Shown: piece by piece, positions 48,677 through 57,490 of the stretch
How positions within the stretch are numbered: the stretch's first letter is position 1
Layout: each line of letters opens with the position of its first letter
From: SIRX01 sp965213905
GTDB lineage: Bacteria; Actinomycetota; Rubrobacteria; Rubrobacterales; Rubrobacteraceae
DNA: 64,000 nt
NCBI GenBank assembly: GCA_965213905.1
Contig: OZ243922.1
Coordinates: 1,612,001 to 1,676,000, forward strand
Direction: 5' to 3'
Translations under genes and position numbers: made by a program
Notes under the pieces: generated by a model
Told to the model about the DNA's origin: nothing
Databases searched by the model: none
What the model saw: only the letters and a program-made list of their open reading frames with translations

Positions 48677-49030
48677 ATGTTGAAGAAGCTGGGCGAGAGC
48701 ACGGGGAACGTGCTGGGCTACGAGGTGAAAGGGAAGCTGACGCAGAAAGAGTTCGAGGCTCTCTCCGTAGAGATCAAGGCGTCGGTTGCCGAGCACGGCA
48801 AGGTCCGCCTGCTCCTCCGCATGAACGAGATCCCGAAGATGGAACTCGGTGCCCTGGCCGAAGACCTCAAGCTCGCCCCTTACGCAAACGACCTGGCACG
48901 CTACGCTATCGTTAGCGACAGCACACCCGTGGGGTGGGCGGAGAAGCTGGGAGATATATTCATTAGCGGAGAGGTAAAATACTTCGAGGACTCGCAATAC
49001 GAAGAGGCGTGGGACTGGATACAGTCTTAG
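48677..49030 (+). CDS. SpoIIAA-like (STAS-fold, DUF3478) protein
   Basis: 117 residues from ATG 48677 (AAGGAGG upstream). The sequence VLGYEVKGKLTQKEFEALSVEIKASVAEHGKVRLLLRMNEIPKMELGALAEDLKLA with RYAIVSDSTPVGWAEKLGDIF fits the SpoIIAA-like fold, related to lipid-binding Sec14/STAS domains. A paralogue lies on the other side of the heliorhodopsin gene at 50075. Function unknown; the family often binds hydrophobic ligands. Confidence 0.8.
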   Translation: MLKKLGESTGNVLGYEVKGKLTQKEFEALSVEIKASVAEHGKVRLLLRMNEIPKMELGALAEDLKLAPYANDLARYAIVSDSTPVGWAEKLGDIFISGEVKYFEDSQYEEAWDWIQS

Positions 49031-49188
49031 TCAGCAAACCCACAACGGCCCGAGAAGAACCACCGCCCACAAGGAGGCTGAAACGCTAAACACGCAAGAG
49101 CTAGTCTATGCTTCGAAGCCACGACGCAGGCCAATCTAGCCGTGCCGCCCGCAACCGCTACTTACACTACCCTTACAAGGAGTCCCAA

Positions 49189-49986
49189 ATGAGCACAACC
49201 GATGCCCCGGCAACCGAGGTTACCACAACGGCTACCGGGGTCACCGACGGTCGGCTAAAAAGACTACGGATCTGGAACCTTGCCCTCTCGGTCCTGCACG
49301 CCGCCCAGGCGGTGGTGGTGCTCGTGCTGGCGAGCGACTTCGCCATCACCGTGACCTCCTCATTTCCCGCCGGACCACCCGGCTCCCCCGTGCCGGCTCC
49401 CGAGTCGCTGCTCGATGTGTGGATCGGGGCCGCCATCGCCGTATTTTTGGGGCTCGCCGCCCTCGATCACCTGCTTACCTCCACCGTGTTCCGCGCCCGC
49501 TACGAGACGGATTTGCGCGGCGGTATCAACCGCTTCCGCTGGCTCGAATATTCCTTGAGCGCAACGCTAATGTTGTTGCTCATCAGCCTCTATGCCGGCA
49601 TCACCGGTATCAGCGCCGTAATCGGGCTCGCCGGGGCAAACGTGGCGATGATCCTGTTCGGGTGGCTGCAGGAGAAGGTAAACCCTCCTGGCCGCGAGAG
49701 CACCACGATGATGCCGTTCTGGTTCGGCACCCTGGTCGGGCTCGCCCCTTGGGTAGCCATCGCCTGGAACCTGGCCGGTGCCTCGACCGTCCCGGACTTT
49801 GTCTACGGGATATTTTTCTCCCTGTTCGCCTTCTTTATGAGCTTCGCCGTCAACCAGTGGCTGCAGTACCGGCGGATAGGTCCCTGGCGCAGCTACGCGT
49901 TCGGCGAGACCGCCTACCTGGTCTTGAGCCTCGCCGCGAAGTCGGCGCTGGCCTGGCAGATCTTCGCCGGCTCCCTCGCGGGCTGA
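49189..49986 (+). CDS. Heliorhodopsin
   Basis: 265 residues with seven membrane helices and heliorhodopsin-specific motifs. FRWLEYSLSATLM in helix 3 carries the counterion glutamate E120, ILFGWLQEK follows, PDFVYGIFFSLFAFFMSFA is helix 6, and helix 7 AYLVLSLAAKSALAWQIFAG holds the retinal lysine K251. Heliorhodopsins are retinal photoreceptors inverted in the membrane relative to classic rhodopsins. They mostly do not pump ions and probably signal to partner proteins. Start ATG 49189 has AAGGAG upstream; the frame extends to 49108 without conserved sequence. SpoIIAA-like genes lie on both sides. No retinal synthesis gene (crtY, blh) is in the window. Confidence 0.93.
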   Translation: MSTTDAPATEVTTTATGVTDGRLKRLRIWNLALSVLHAAQAVVVLVLASDFAITVTSSFPAGPPGSPVPAPESLLDVWIGAAIAVFLGLAALDHLLTSTVFRARYETDLRGGINRFRWLEYSLSATLMLLLISLYAGITGISAVIGLAGANVAMILFGWLQEKVNPPGRESTTMMPFWFGTLVGLAPWVAIAWNLAGASTVPDFVYGIFFSLFAFFMSFAVNQWLQYRRIGPWRSYAFGETAYLVLSLAAKSALAWQIFAGSLAG

Positions 49987-50074
49987 GGCGCGGGCGCGAC
50001 GGGCCGGGCAACACAGAAGACTTATACTCGGAAGGCCACGAGAAATTCACCAACCAACACGGGGAGGTAGAGCG

Positions 50075-50431
50075 TTGCTCACAGCAAGCCAGATACAAGA
50101 CACGAACATCGTCGAGGCGAAGCTCGACGGCGAGATACAGACAGAAGAAGTAGGAACCCTGCGCTCCGAGATAGACGCGGTGCTCGCCGAGTACGGCAAA
50201 TTGAGGCTGCTATTTACCTACGAGGGAATCGGCGGGGTGGACCCAATGGCAATCTGGAAGGATTTGAAACTCGAAGCCAGGCTCGTCAGCGACATAGAGA
50301 AAATGGCGATCATAAGCGAGAAGAGCTGGTTCGGGGGCATTGCGGGCGTCTTGAACTCGGTGATGAGCATGGAGGTAGAGACCTTCGAGCCCGGCCGGCG
50401 CGAGGATGCCGTACGGTGGCTCAAGGCGTAA
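50075..50431 (+). CDS. SpoIIAA-like protein, second copy
   Basis: 118 residues, TTG start with GGGAGGT about 8 nt upstream. IVEAKLDGEIQTEEVGTLRSEIDAVLAEYGKLRLLFTYEGIGGVDPMAIWKDLKLEARLVSDIEKMAIISEKSWFGG parallels the protein at 48677, so the two are diverged paralogues on either side of the heliorhodopsin. It is 88 nt after the heliorhodopsin stop. Shared expression with the photoreceptor is possible. Confidence 0.78.
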   Translation: MLTASQIQDTNIVEAKLDGEIQTEEVGTLRSEIDAVLAEYGKLRLLFTYEGIGGVDPMAIWKDLKLEARLVSDIEKMAIISEKSWFGGIAGVLNSVMSMEVETFEPGRREDAVRWLKA

Positions 50432-50476
50432 TGCTGTAGGGAGTCGCCGGAAGCAGCAGGCCGGGAGGGTAGAAAT

Positions 50477-50707
50477 ATGAACGCGAGAAGGTTTCTGGAC
50501 GTGGTGGCTTTGATTTCCGTGGGCGACGGGGCGTTATGGCTCTTGGCGCCACGCCGGCGCGGCCTGTTGTGGCTGGCCGGACCAGAGCCGGTAAAACGTT
50601 TTGTGGAACAGGTCTGCCTGGAGAAACCCTGGCAGGCTCGCTTCTTAGGTGCCGCGCAGGTTGTGCTTGGTGTCTGGCTGGCGTTGCGCCAGTATTCGAA
50701 GCCCTGA
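50477..50707 (+). CDS. Small membrane protein
   Basis: 76 residues, GGGAGGG upstream of the ATG. Two hydrophobic stretches (VALISVGDGALWLLAP and FLGAAQVVLGVWLAL) separated by a basic RRRGLLWLAGPEPVKRF segment. Family not recognised; it resembles small DUF4267-like two-helix proteins only in layout. Confidence 0.6.
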   Translation: MNARRFLDVVALISVGDGALWLLAPRRRGLLWLAGPEPVKRFVEQVCLEKPWQARFLGAAQVVLGVWLALRQYSKP

Positions 50708-50735
50708 AAAAGGGCACAGTCCGCGCCTGTAATAG

Positions 50736-52091
50736 ATGCTAGAGTCTCAGCCTATGGAGCGCGAAGATTTCAGCTATCTGCCGCTGCGGACCCTGGGTAT
50801 CGCCCTCTTCCGGGGGGCTCTAGACTCTCCTGCGGCCCGGGACTTCGTACTGCTGTTGGAGCTACTTTCTGAAGAAAATCCGAAGCCGGCCGCGGTCGCA
50901 GACACCTTCGGGCGACTCTGGGAAGAACTCGCCGTAGACTCCGGCGACCTGCTCCCCGACGCCTGGCAGTCTTACCTGGTGGGGCGCATTCTGGACGACG
51001 AGAATCCTTTTAGCCTGGCCGCCGAGAGAGGCGCTTTGGGTACATCGGTAGTCGAGCAGGCACGCCGGGACCTCCGCACGCTCCAGGAGCTATTCGAGAT
51101 CGAGGCCGAACCCCTGCTCGACATGGTGGAGCGGGCCGTGCCGGGGCTCAAGGTCTGGGTCCCATGGACGGACCCCGGCCTCGAAACCGAGAATTCACAC
51201 CGGGGAGCGCTGGCCCGCAAGCTCGCCGACACCGATGACTGGGGCGCGGGTGCGGAGCTTCTCGCGGACTTCTACGCCCGACACGGGGCGGGAGCTCTCA
51301 ACCGCCGCCGGGCCTTTCGCTGGAGGGCGGGCGGCCTGCATCCCGTGAAAGAGCCCGACCCGGCACGGCTCACGCAACTAGTCGGCCACGAGAACGAACG
51401 GAAGCCGCTGCTGGAGAACACGGAACGCTTTCTGGCCGGACGGCCGGCGCACCACGCCCTGCTCTACGGCTTGCCGGGCACCGGAAAGTCCTCGACCGTA
51501 AAGGCCATCCTCAACGAGTACGCGGATAAAGGACTGCGGCTGGTCGAGGTGGCGAAGGAAGACCTCGGCGAGTTGCCACTGGTATTGGAGGCGCTGCGAG
51601 GCCGTGGGCCGCGGTTCGTACTTTTCGTAGACGATCTCTCTTTCGAAGAGCACGAGGTCGAGTACAAGGCGCTCAAGGCGCTTTTGGAGGGCAGCGCAGA
51701 AGAGCCGCCGCAGAACGTGCGGATCTACGCCACCTCCAACCGGCGCAACATAATCCGGGAGAGCTTCTCCGACCGGCAGGAGAACGGCTTTAGTCCCGCT
51801 AACGACGACGTTCATGCCCGGGACACCATGCACGAGAAGCTTTCGCTGGCGGCGCGGTTCGGGTTGCGGGTTACCCTGCCCCCGCCGGATCAGACCCAGT
51901 ACCTGGAGATAGTGCGGGCGCTCGTCCGGAAGCGCGGCATTGAGATCCCGGAAGAAACCCTCGCCGAGCGGGCCTTATTGTGGGACCAGTGGCACGCCGG
52001 CCGCTCCGGGCGCACCGCCCGGCAGTTCGTGGATGAGTTGGAGGCCGAAACGGTAGATGGTGGCCGCCTGCCGGACGCAAACTCCAGGTAG
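50736..52091 (+). CDS. DUF815-family AAA+ ATPase
   Basis: 451 residues. A helical N-terminal domain (about 1-215) is followed by an AAA+ module: LLYGLPGTGKSSTVKAIL (Walker A), FVLFVDDLSFEEHEVEYKALKALLEG (Walker B), RIYATSNRRNIIRESF (sensor 1 / arginine-rich). The C-terminal lid has WDQWHAGRSGRTARQFVDEL. DUF815 proteins are conserved ATPases of unknown function. ATG 50754 is a second possible start; neither has a clear ribosome site. Confidence 0.85.
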   Translation: MLESQPMEREDFSYLPLRTLGIALFRGALDSPAARDFVLLLELLSEENPKPAAVADTFGRLWEELAVDSGDLLPDAWQSYLVGRILDDENPFSLAAERGALGTSVVEQARRDLRTLQELFEIEAEPLLDMVERAVPGLKVWVPWTDPGLETENSHRGALARKLADTDDWGAGAELLADFYARHGAGALNRRRAFRWRAGGLHPVKEPDPARLTQLVGHENERKPLLENTERFLAGRPAHHALLYGLPGTGKSSTVKAILNEYADKGLRLVEVAKEDLGELPLVLEALRGRGPRFVLFVDDLSFEEHEVEYKALKALLEGSAEEPPQNVRIYATSNRRNIIRESFSDRQENGFSPANDDVHARDTMHEKLSLAARFGLRVTLPPPDQTQYLEIVRALVRKRGIEIPEETLAERALLWDQWHAGRSGRTARQFVDELEAETVDGGRLPDANSR

Positions 52092-52194
52092 GTTATAGAA
52101 AGTGTAGAAAGCAATACAAAGAGGCTGAGTTGGCACACAGACCCCGTCACACATAGACGCCGCGAGCCTTGCAAAAGGTGCGGAGGACCGTGAA

Positions 52195-52236
52195 CGTGGC
52201 CGAACGCACGGCCGAACGCACGGCCGAACCGGCCAC
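52195..52236 (+). repeat. Tandem 12-mers within an inverted repeat
   Basis: GGCCGAACGCAC is repeated twice (52198-52209, 52210-52221) with a partial third copy. The array is framed by GTGGCCG and CGGCCAC, which pair. It lies just upstream of the methyltransferase start and may be a terminator for the ATPase gene or an expanded leader repeat. Confidence 0.65.
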
Positions 52237-52253
52237 GAACGTGATGATGTGAC

Positions 52254-52910
52254 ATGCTTCCCTTTATGAGGCTGAAAGAGACCTTGAAACGGTTCTTGTG
52301 GGGTCAGTTGGGTAGGCCGTCCGGCTGGCCGGGCCACGTCGTAGGCCGGCTCATGACTTCCGCCAATGTACCTGCCTACGACCTGACGCTGGCGCACTCG
52401 CGCATTGCGCCCGGAGACCGGGTACTCGAAGTCGGCTTCGGCGGCGGGGCACTAGCCGAGAAGGTTCTCGCCTCGGCACCCGGCGTGACGGTTTGGGGTG
52501 TAGATCCCTCAAAGGTCATGGTGAAGCTGGCGAACGAACGTCTCGGTAGCGCCGTACGAGAGGGACGCGCCGAGTTGAGGTTGGGTGACGTTTCCTCGTT
52601 GCCCTACGCGAACGGAAGCTTCGAGAAGGCGCTCTCGGTTCACTCACTCTACTTTTGGGAGGATCCAATCTCAAATCTGTGCGAGGTTCGGCGGGTGCTC
52701 GTACCGGGAGGGCTCTTTGTCGTTACTGTTGACCCGACGGAGCCTATGGAAGGCCCGGCAGCCAGGCAGACGGGGTACGACAGGTGGTCCCGGGAGGCGC
52801 TGCTCGCGGTTCTGGGCCGCTCGGGGCTCGCGGAGACCGGCTCCGAGTTTGCCGCGAACCAGGGGTTGGCGTGCGCCTGGGGGTACGAACCGGAGTCCCG
52901 GCTAACCTAG
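52254..52910 (+). CDS. Class I SAM-dependent methyltransferase
   Basis: 218 residues of the Methyltransf_11 type. VLEVGFGGGALAEKVL is motif I (SAM), VWGVDPSKVMVKLANERL is motif II, then LRLGDVSSLPYANGSFEKALSVHSLYFWEDP and RVLVPGGLFVVTVDP. The family methylates small molecules such as quinones or lipids; the substrate cannot be read from this protein. Stands alone, convergent toward dapF. Confidence 0.82.
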   Translation: MLPFMRLKETLKRFLWGQLGRPSGWPGHVVGRLMTSANVPAYDLTLAHSRIAPGDRVLEVGFGGGALAEKVLASAPGVTVWGVDPSKVMVKLANERLGSAVREGRAELRLGDVSSLPYANGSFEKALSVHSLYFWEDPISNLCEVRRVLVPGGLFVVTVDPTEPMEGPAARQTGYDRWSREALLAVLGRSGLAETGSEFAANQGLACAWGYEPESRLT

Positions 52911-53122
52911 AGTCCGGCATGTCAAGCCGAATAAGACGACGCCCGGCGGATGCTGCGAGAAGAGCAACACCAAAGACCCGGAACCGCTCCAACAACACTA
53001 GCGGTTAGGAGACAGGGCCTCTCGGCCTTCGCGGAAGCGAACCCGACGGGCCCGGTGTCCGGCGCCCGTTGTAGGATAGTGGACCTCGGTTGGCACCCGA
53101 ACGCCTTTGAGCCTTTGGAACG

Positions 53123-53902
53123 TTAGAAGATCAAGCGCCCCTCGCACACGTACTCGGCCGGACCCGTCGTGTAGGCGGGCTCTCCCTCCCCGGCCCATTC
53201 TACCTGCACCGTACCGCCGTCGAGGTGTACGCGGACCGGGCTCTCCACGAGGCCGAGGCGGATAGCGGCGGCGGCCACGGCCGCGGAGCCCGTACCGGAA
53301 CCCAGCGTTTCCCCGGCGCCCCGTTCCCAGATCCTCATCCGCAGGTCGTTATTTCCCCGGACAAAGACGAACTCCACGTTGGATGCGTCCGGGAAGACGG
53401 GGTTGTGCCCGATCTTCGCCCCGATCCCGCGGAGTTCCAAATCTTCTACTTCCTCCCCCGATTCCAAGAAAGCGACCGCGTGCGGGTTGCCCATGGAGAC
53501 CCGCAAGAAGTTGAAACCCTCGATGCGTACCCCGGAGTTAAATACCGGCGTCCCGATGTCCACCCGGGAAGAGCCATCTTCGTGGAGCAGTATCTCCTTT
53601 GTACCGGCCCCGGTTTCTATCGTGAAACTCTCTCCGCCCACTAACTCGTGGTCACGGGCGTAGCGGGCGAGGCATCGGATGCCGTTGCCGCACATTTCCG
53701 CCACCGAGCCGTCGGAGTTCAGGTAGACCATCTTCAGGTCCGCGCCCTCGGAGGGTTGGGGCACGAGTATTCCGTCCGCGCCCACGCCGAAATGCCGGTC
53801 GCAGGCCAACCTTGCCAGTCGCGGCAGGTTCGCATCCGCGACTTCACCCCGGTCGAAAACCAGGAAATCATTGCCGACCCCGTGCATCTTTGTAAACCTC
53901 AT
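53123..53902 (-). CDS. dapF: Diaminopimelate epimerase with Ser in place of the second catalytic Cys
   Basis: 259 residues. The N-terminal FTKMHGVGNDFLVFD and the first catalytic motif EMCGNGIRC (C71) are typical. The second half has SMGNPHAVAFLE and RIWERGAGETLGSGTGSAAVA, where the second catalytic cysteine (normally ETLACGTGACA) is replaced by Ser202. It interconverts LL- and meso-DAP by a two-base mechanism using two cysteines, so a serine there should alter or reduce activity unless the lineage uses it. It stands apart from other dap genes, next to a cation exchanger. Confidence 0.88.
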   Translation of the reverse strand: MRFTKMHGVGNDFLVFDRGEVADANLPRLARLACDRHFGVGADGILVPQPSEGADLKMVYLNSDGSVAEMCGNGIRCLARYARDHELVGGESFTIETGAGTKEILLHEDGSSRVDIGTPVFNSGVRIEGFNFLRVSMGNPHAVAFLESGEEVEDLELRGIGAKIGHNPVFPDASNVEFVFVRGNNDLRMRIWERGAGETLGSGTGSAAVAAAAIRLGLVESPVRVHLDGGTVQVEWAGEGEPAYTTGPAEYVCEGRLIF

Positions 53903-53938
53903 GCTGGTAGGGATTGTAGCCTCGGCGGGCGTTAGAGG

Positions 53939-55048
53939 CTATCCGCCGAATACGAGGAGGGCGAACGAGCCCAGGTACAGGACCATGATGAGGGCACTCT
54001 CGAAGCCGATGTTTGCGATGCCGCGCTCCTCCCGCCGGAGAAGTCCCAGCAGCAGGACGCCGGTAAGCACGATGGTCAAGGAGATCAGGTAAACCTGCTG
54101 CCCGCTGATGGCGTGGTAGATGGAACCGTCCCGGTACGCCACGTCGGAGAAAGCTATAAAGATGGTGTCGAAGGCGTTGCCCCCGATAATGCCGCCGACG
54201 GCCAGCGTCAAAGCCCCGCGCCTCACGGCCGCTACGGAGGTCACGAGCTCCGGCAGCGAGGTTACGACGGCCGTCAGGATGCCCCCGACAAAGGTCTCGG
54301 TAAGCCCGGTCTCATCGGCGATGTTCACCCCCGTCTTCGCCACCACCCAGCCGGCCACCCCGATTACGGCCGCGAACGTCACGAAACGCCACCACAAGCC
54401 CGACAGGCTCAACCGGCCGGTACTGCTGTCTTCGGAGTCGTCCTCCTCTTCGCTTTGCGTCTCCGGGGTCGGCTCCGGCCCCCACATCGGCGCCGATTGC
54501 GTCTGGGAGACTATCCGCAACCCGAAGAGGTAGCCCGTCAATATCAGTACCGTAGCCGGGTGTATGCCCAACACCGTTACGTCCGGGCCGCCGAACGCCA
54601 TGAGCGGTATTCCCAGAAGCCCCACCAGCAGCGTGCCCTGCGCCAGGTTGGCGGTGGAGGCCGCCGCGTGCTCCAGGTTCGCCCGCCGGTAGACGGCGTC
54701 GGCCACGGCCAGAAAAACCGTCTGGGCGGCGATGCCCCCCACGGCGTTGCTTACGGCGAGCTCCGCCCGGCCGTCCGCGGCGGCGGTTACCGAGGTCACG
54801 ATCCCCGATAGAGAAGTGCTCGCGCCCAAGAGAATAGCCCCCACCAGGGCCTCGCCGAGGCCGGTACGATCCGCCAGCACGTCCGCAACCCCCGTCAACC
54901 GGGTGCCGGCCAGCAGGATCGCCAGCGCCGCCGCCACAAACAAAAAAAGTGACAGCGTTAACGACGCGCTGCCGAGATCAGGCAAGCGCGAAAACCGGCA
55001 AAAGACCGTCCTTTTTCTCTGAAGAGAGCACCCTGGGAGCGTACCCAA
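53939..55048 (-). CDS. CaCA-family calcium/cation exchanger
   Basis: 369 residues with two homologous clusters of helices. Each has an alpha-repeat: GEALVGAILLGASTSLSGIVTSVTAA in the first half and TETFVGGILTAVVTSLPELVTSVAA in the second. The second keeps the catalytic GxxxTSLPE acid, but the first has Ser-Gly in place of the acidic residue. An acidic cytoplasmic loop (EEEDDSED) separates them. It probably exchanges Ca2+ or other cations for H+ or Na+; the lost acid in repeat 1 is unusual. The start is uncertain, since the first 25 residues look unlike a membrane protein N-terminus. Confidence 0.8.
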   Translation of the reverse strand: MGTLPGCSLQRKRTVFCRFSRLPDLGSASLTLSLFLFVAAALAILLAGTRLTGVADVLADRTGLGEALVGAILLGASTSLSGIVTSVTAAADGRAELAVSNAVGGIAAQTVFLAVADAVYRRANLEHAAASTANLAQGTLLVGLLGIPLMAFGGPDVTVLGIHPATVLILTGYLFGLRIVSQTQSAPMWGPEPTPETQSEEEDDSEDSSTGRLSLSGLWWRFVTFAAVIGVAGWVVAKTGVNIADETGLTETFVGGILTAVVTSLPELVTSVAAVRRGALTLAVGGIIGGNAFDTIFIAFSDVAYRDGSIYHAISGQQVYLISLTIVLTGVLLLGLLRREERGIANIGFESALIMVLYLGSFALLVFGG

Positions 55049-55097
55049 AAAAACGTTTTCTTGAACCGGGTTCGGGTTTTATCCGCCGAAAAGACCG

Positions 55098-55135
55098 TTG
55101 GGAAAACGCCGAACGCGCCGTATATTCCTCTAGTG
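55098..55135 (+). promoter_or_regulatory. Promoter giving a probably leaderless lysM mRNA
   Basis: TTGGGA (55098-55103), a 17-bp spacer and TATATT (55121-55126) stand so that the expected transcription start, 7 nt past the -10 box, is the first base of GTG 55133. No Shine-Dalgarno sequence precedes that GTG. Confidence 0.6.
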
Positions 55136-55414
55136 AGAGAAGCGCCCGCCACATACCGCAGGAGACGTCTGGGAGCCTTGCTCGTGGCGGCCGTTCTGTC
55201 GTTCGCCATCTACGCGGGCGGCAACGCCGGGGCGGAGTCGCCGCCGGTTCACCACACCGTAGAACCCGGCGAGACGCTGTGGGGGATAACCACCGGGCAC
55301 TACCCACCCTCCGAAGACCCGCGGCCACTGATCGAGGAGATCCGGGAAAGCAACGGTCTTGAAGGCTACGATATTCAGCCCGGCATGGACCTGGAACTAC
55401 CCCCGGTAGATTAG
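55133..55414 (+). CDS. LysM-domain membrane protein
   Basis: About 93 residues from GTG 55133. A basic stretch and a membrane helix (RRRRLGALLVAAVLSFAIYAGG) are followed by an extracytoplasmic LysM domain: HTVEPGETLWGITTGHYPPSEDPRPLIEEIRESNGLEGYDIQPGMDLELP. LysM binds peptidoglycan N-acetylglucosamine. Short anchored LysM proteins occur near lexA and cell-division genes in Gram-positive bacteria, but no such link is visible here. The TTG frame to 55061 would overlap the promoter. Confidence 0.8.
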   Translation: MREAPATYRRRRLGALLVAAVLSFAIYAGGNAGAESPPVHHTVEPGETLWGITTGHYPPSEDPRPLIEEIRESNGLEGYDIQPGMDLELPPVD

Positions 55415-55442
55415 CCGCCGACGGGGATAGAACCACTACTTT

Positions 55443-57290
55443 TTACTCTTCCACGCGCCCATCGAGGTGTTTCGCCAGAAAACGCTCGGCTGCGGCGTAG
55501 AACTCCAGGCGGTTCTCGGGCCGGGCGAAACCGTGGCCCTCGTCCTCGAAGAGCAGGTATTCGTGGTCTATGTCCTTCTCCTTCATGGCGGCCACGACCT
55601 GCTCGCTCTCGGCTTGTTTCACCCGGGGGTCGTTCGCGCCCTGCGCGATCAGCACGGGTATCTTGATGCCGCCCACGTGAAAGAGCGGCGAGCGGCTCTT
55701 TAGAAACTCCTCCTCGGTCTCCGGGTTGCCGACGCGCTCGTGAAAGGTCGAGATGAGCGGCTTCCAGTATGGGGGGATGCTCTCGATCAGGGTAATGAGG
55801 TTCGACGGGCCGACGATGTCCACGGCGCACCGGAAAAGATCCGGCGTAAACGTCGCCCCCACGAGCGCCGCGTACCCACCGTAGGAGCCGCCGAAGATAG
55901 CGACCCGTTCCCGGTCGGCGACGCCCTTGGAGACCGCCCACTCCACGGCGTCCACCAGGTCTTCGTGCATCTTCGCACCCCATTCTTTGTTCCCGGCGTT
56001 CAAGAACTCCTTGCCGTAGCCGGTCGAGCCCCGGTAGTTGACCTGTAAACAGGCGTAGCCCCGGTTGGCGAGCCACTGGGCCTCCGGGTGGCAGAACCAA
56101 CTGTCCCGCGCCCAGGGACCGCCGTGAACGTTTAACACCATCGGCAGACTCTCGCCGTCCGCACCCGGTGGGAGCGTCAGATAGCCTTCTATCCGGAGGC
56201 CGTCGCGCGAGGTAAAAGAGACCGGGCGCATCGAAGCCAGCTCGTAGACGTCGAGATCGGGCCAGGCGTTGAAGAGGTGCTCTCCGGACTTTTCCCGGCG
56301 ATTGTAAGAGTAATACGACGGGCTCTCATCGTCGTTCGTAAAAGCTACGAGCCAGTTCTCGTCGGCGTGGTCGCGGCTCACCACATCGAAATCGCCGGAC
56401 GCCAGTTTGCCTACGGCCTCGAAGTCCTCGCGCACCTCTTCGTCCAGCACGGTCCACTCGGGGCGGGCGCGCACGACGGCCGCAGCTTGAACCTCTTCCG
56501 TATCGGGATGGACGATCACGTTTCCGATGTCGTAGCGGTCGTCCTCGATCAGCACCTCCGAGCCGCCGTTCTCAGGGTCGAAAACGGTCAGCCGGGCCGC
56601 GTTCGCGTTTCGGGAAACCAGCAGGTAAATCCTCGCGCCGTCCGGGGTAAAACCGACCGGGGCGCTGGAAAGCGCATCCTCCTTGTCCCAACCGATGACT
56701 CTGTTCCACTCCGATCCTTCGTTCTCGCGCAGCAGCAAGTCGAAGCCGCCCTCCGGCGTCGCGGCCAGCGCCGCGCGCACCAGAAATTCCCGGTCGGCGA
56801 CCCAGCCGACGACGTTGCCGGGGTTCTTCGCGGCCAGATTCAGTTTTCCGGAAGACAGCGTCAGCCGGTAAACGTCGTGCAGCTCGGGGTTTTCCCTATT
56901 CAGCCCGATGAGCAGCGTGTCCGGGAAGTGGCGGCTCTTACTGATGAGTTGGGCCTGCACGTCGTCGAAAGGTGTCAGGTCCCGGACCTCTTTGGTAGCC
57001 GGGTCCACGGCGTAGACGCGCCAGTTCTCGTCGCCGGCCTGATCCTGGATGTAGATAATGTGCCGGTTGTCTTCGGCCCAGAAATACATCCTGATGCCCC
57101 GCACCCGGTCGTTCGTAACCGGCTCGAAGTCTTCGCCGCCCACCGCCCCGACCCAGACGTTCAGCACGCCGTCTTTCGGGGCGAGGTAGGCCAGACGTTC
57201 GCCGTCGGGGGAGAGGCGGGGTTGGGTCCGTTCCGGGTTGCCGAACAGGAGTTCGCGGGGGATCAAGGGTAAAGTCTTCGTATCTATCAC
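55443..57290 (-). CDS. S9-family prolyl oligopeptidase-type peptidase
   Basis: 615 residues. The N-terminal beta-propeller (RLSPDGERLAYLAP blades up to about residue 360) gates substrates. The C-terminal alpha/beta hydrolase carries GGSYGG with the serine at S469, the aspartate in GANDPRV (D554) and the histidine in GHGF (H586). The pattern fits acylaminoacyl-peptidase / dipeptidyl-peptidase-like S9C enzymes in the cytoplasm; there is no signal peptide. Convergent with lysM. Confidence 0.88.
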   Translation of the reverse strand: MIDTKTLPLIPRELLFGNPERTQPRLSPDGERLAYLAPKDGVLNVWVGAVGGEDFEPVTNDRVRGIRMYFWAEDNRHIIYIQDQAGDENWRVYAVDPATKEVRDLTPFDDVQAQLISKSRHFPDTLLIGLNRENPELHDVYRLTLSSGKLNLAAKNPGNVVGWVADREFLVRAALAATPEGGFDLLLRENEGSEWNRVIGWDKEDALSSAPVGFTPDGARIYLLVSRNANAARLTVFDPENGGSEVLIEDDRYDIGNVIVHPDTEEVQAAAVVRARPEWTVLDEEVREDFEAVGKLASGDFDVVSRDHADENWLVAFTNDDESPSYYSYNRREKSGEHLFNAWPDLDVYELASMRPVSFTSRDGLRIEGYLTLPPGADGESLPMVLNVHGGPWARDSWFCHPEAQWLANRGYACLQVNYRGSTGYGKEFLNAGNKEWGAKMHEDLVDAVEWAVSKGVADRERVAIFGGSYGGYAALVGATFTPDLFRCAVDIVGPSNLITLIESIPPYWKPLISTFHERVGNPETEEEFLKSRSPLFHVGGIKIPVLIAQGANDPRVKQAESEQVVAAMKEKDIDHEYLLFEDEGHGFARPENRLEFYAAAERFLAKHLDGRVEE

Positions 57291-57490
57291 GGATACCTCT
57301 TTCTATGAGTTATTGGAGAATAGTCTAGCGTGAAAGACCATCGCAGACAGCTTCTCGCACGGGCCCGAAATTTTCCCAGACTGACAAGACTCGCCTTTGA
57401 AAACATCGCCAAAAGACTTCAAGGCTTGACGACGAGCCGTGCTCCGGGCTAGGGTCCTACGAGGTTTGGCTGAAGCGGGAAGAGGATTCT

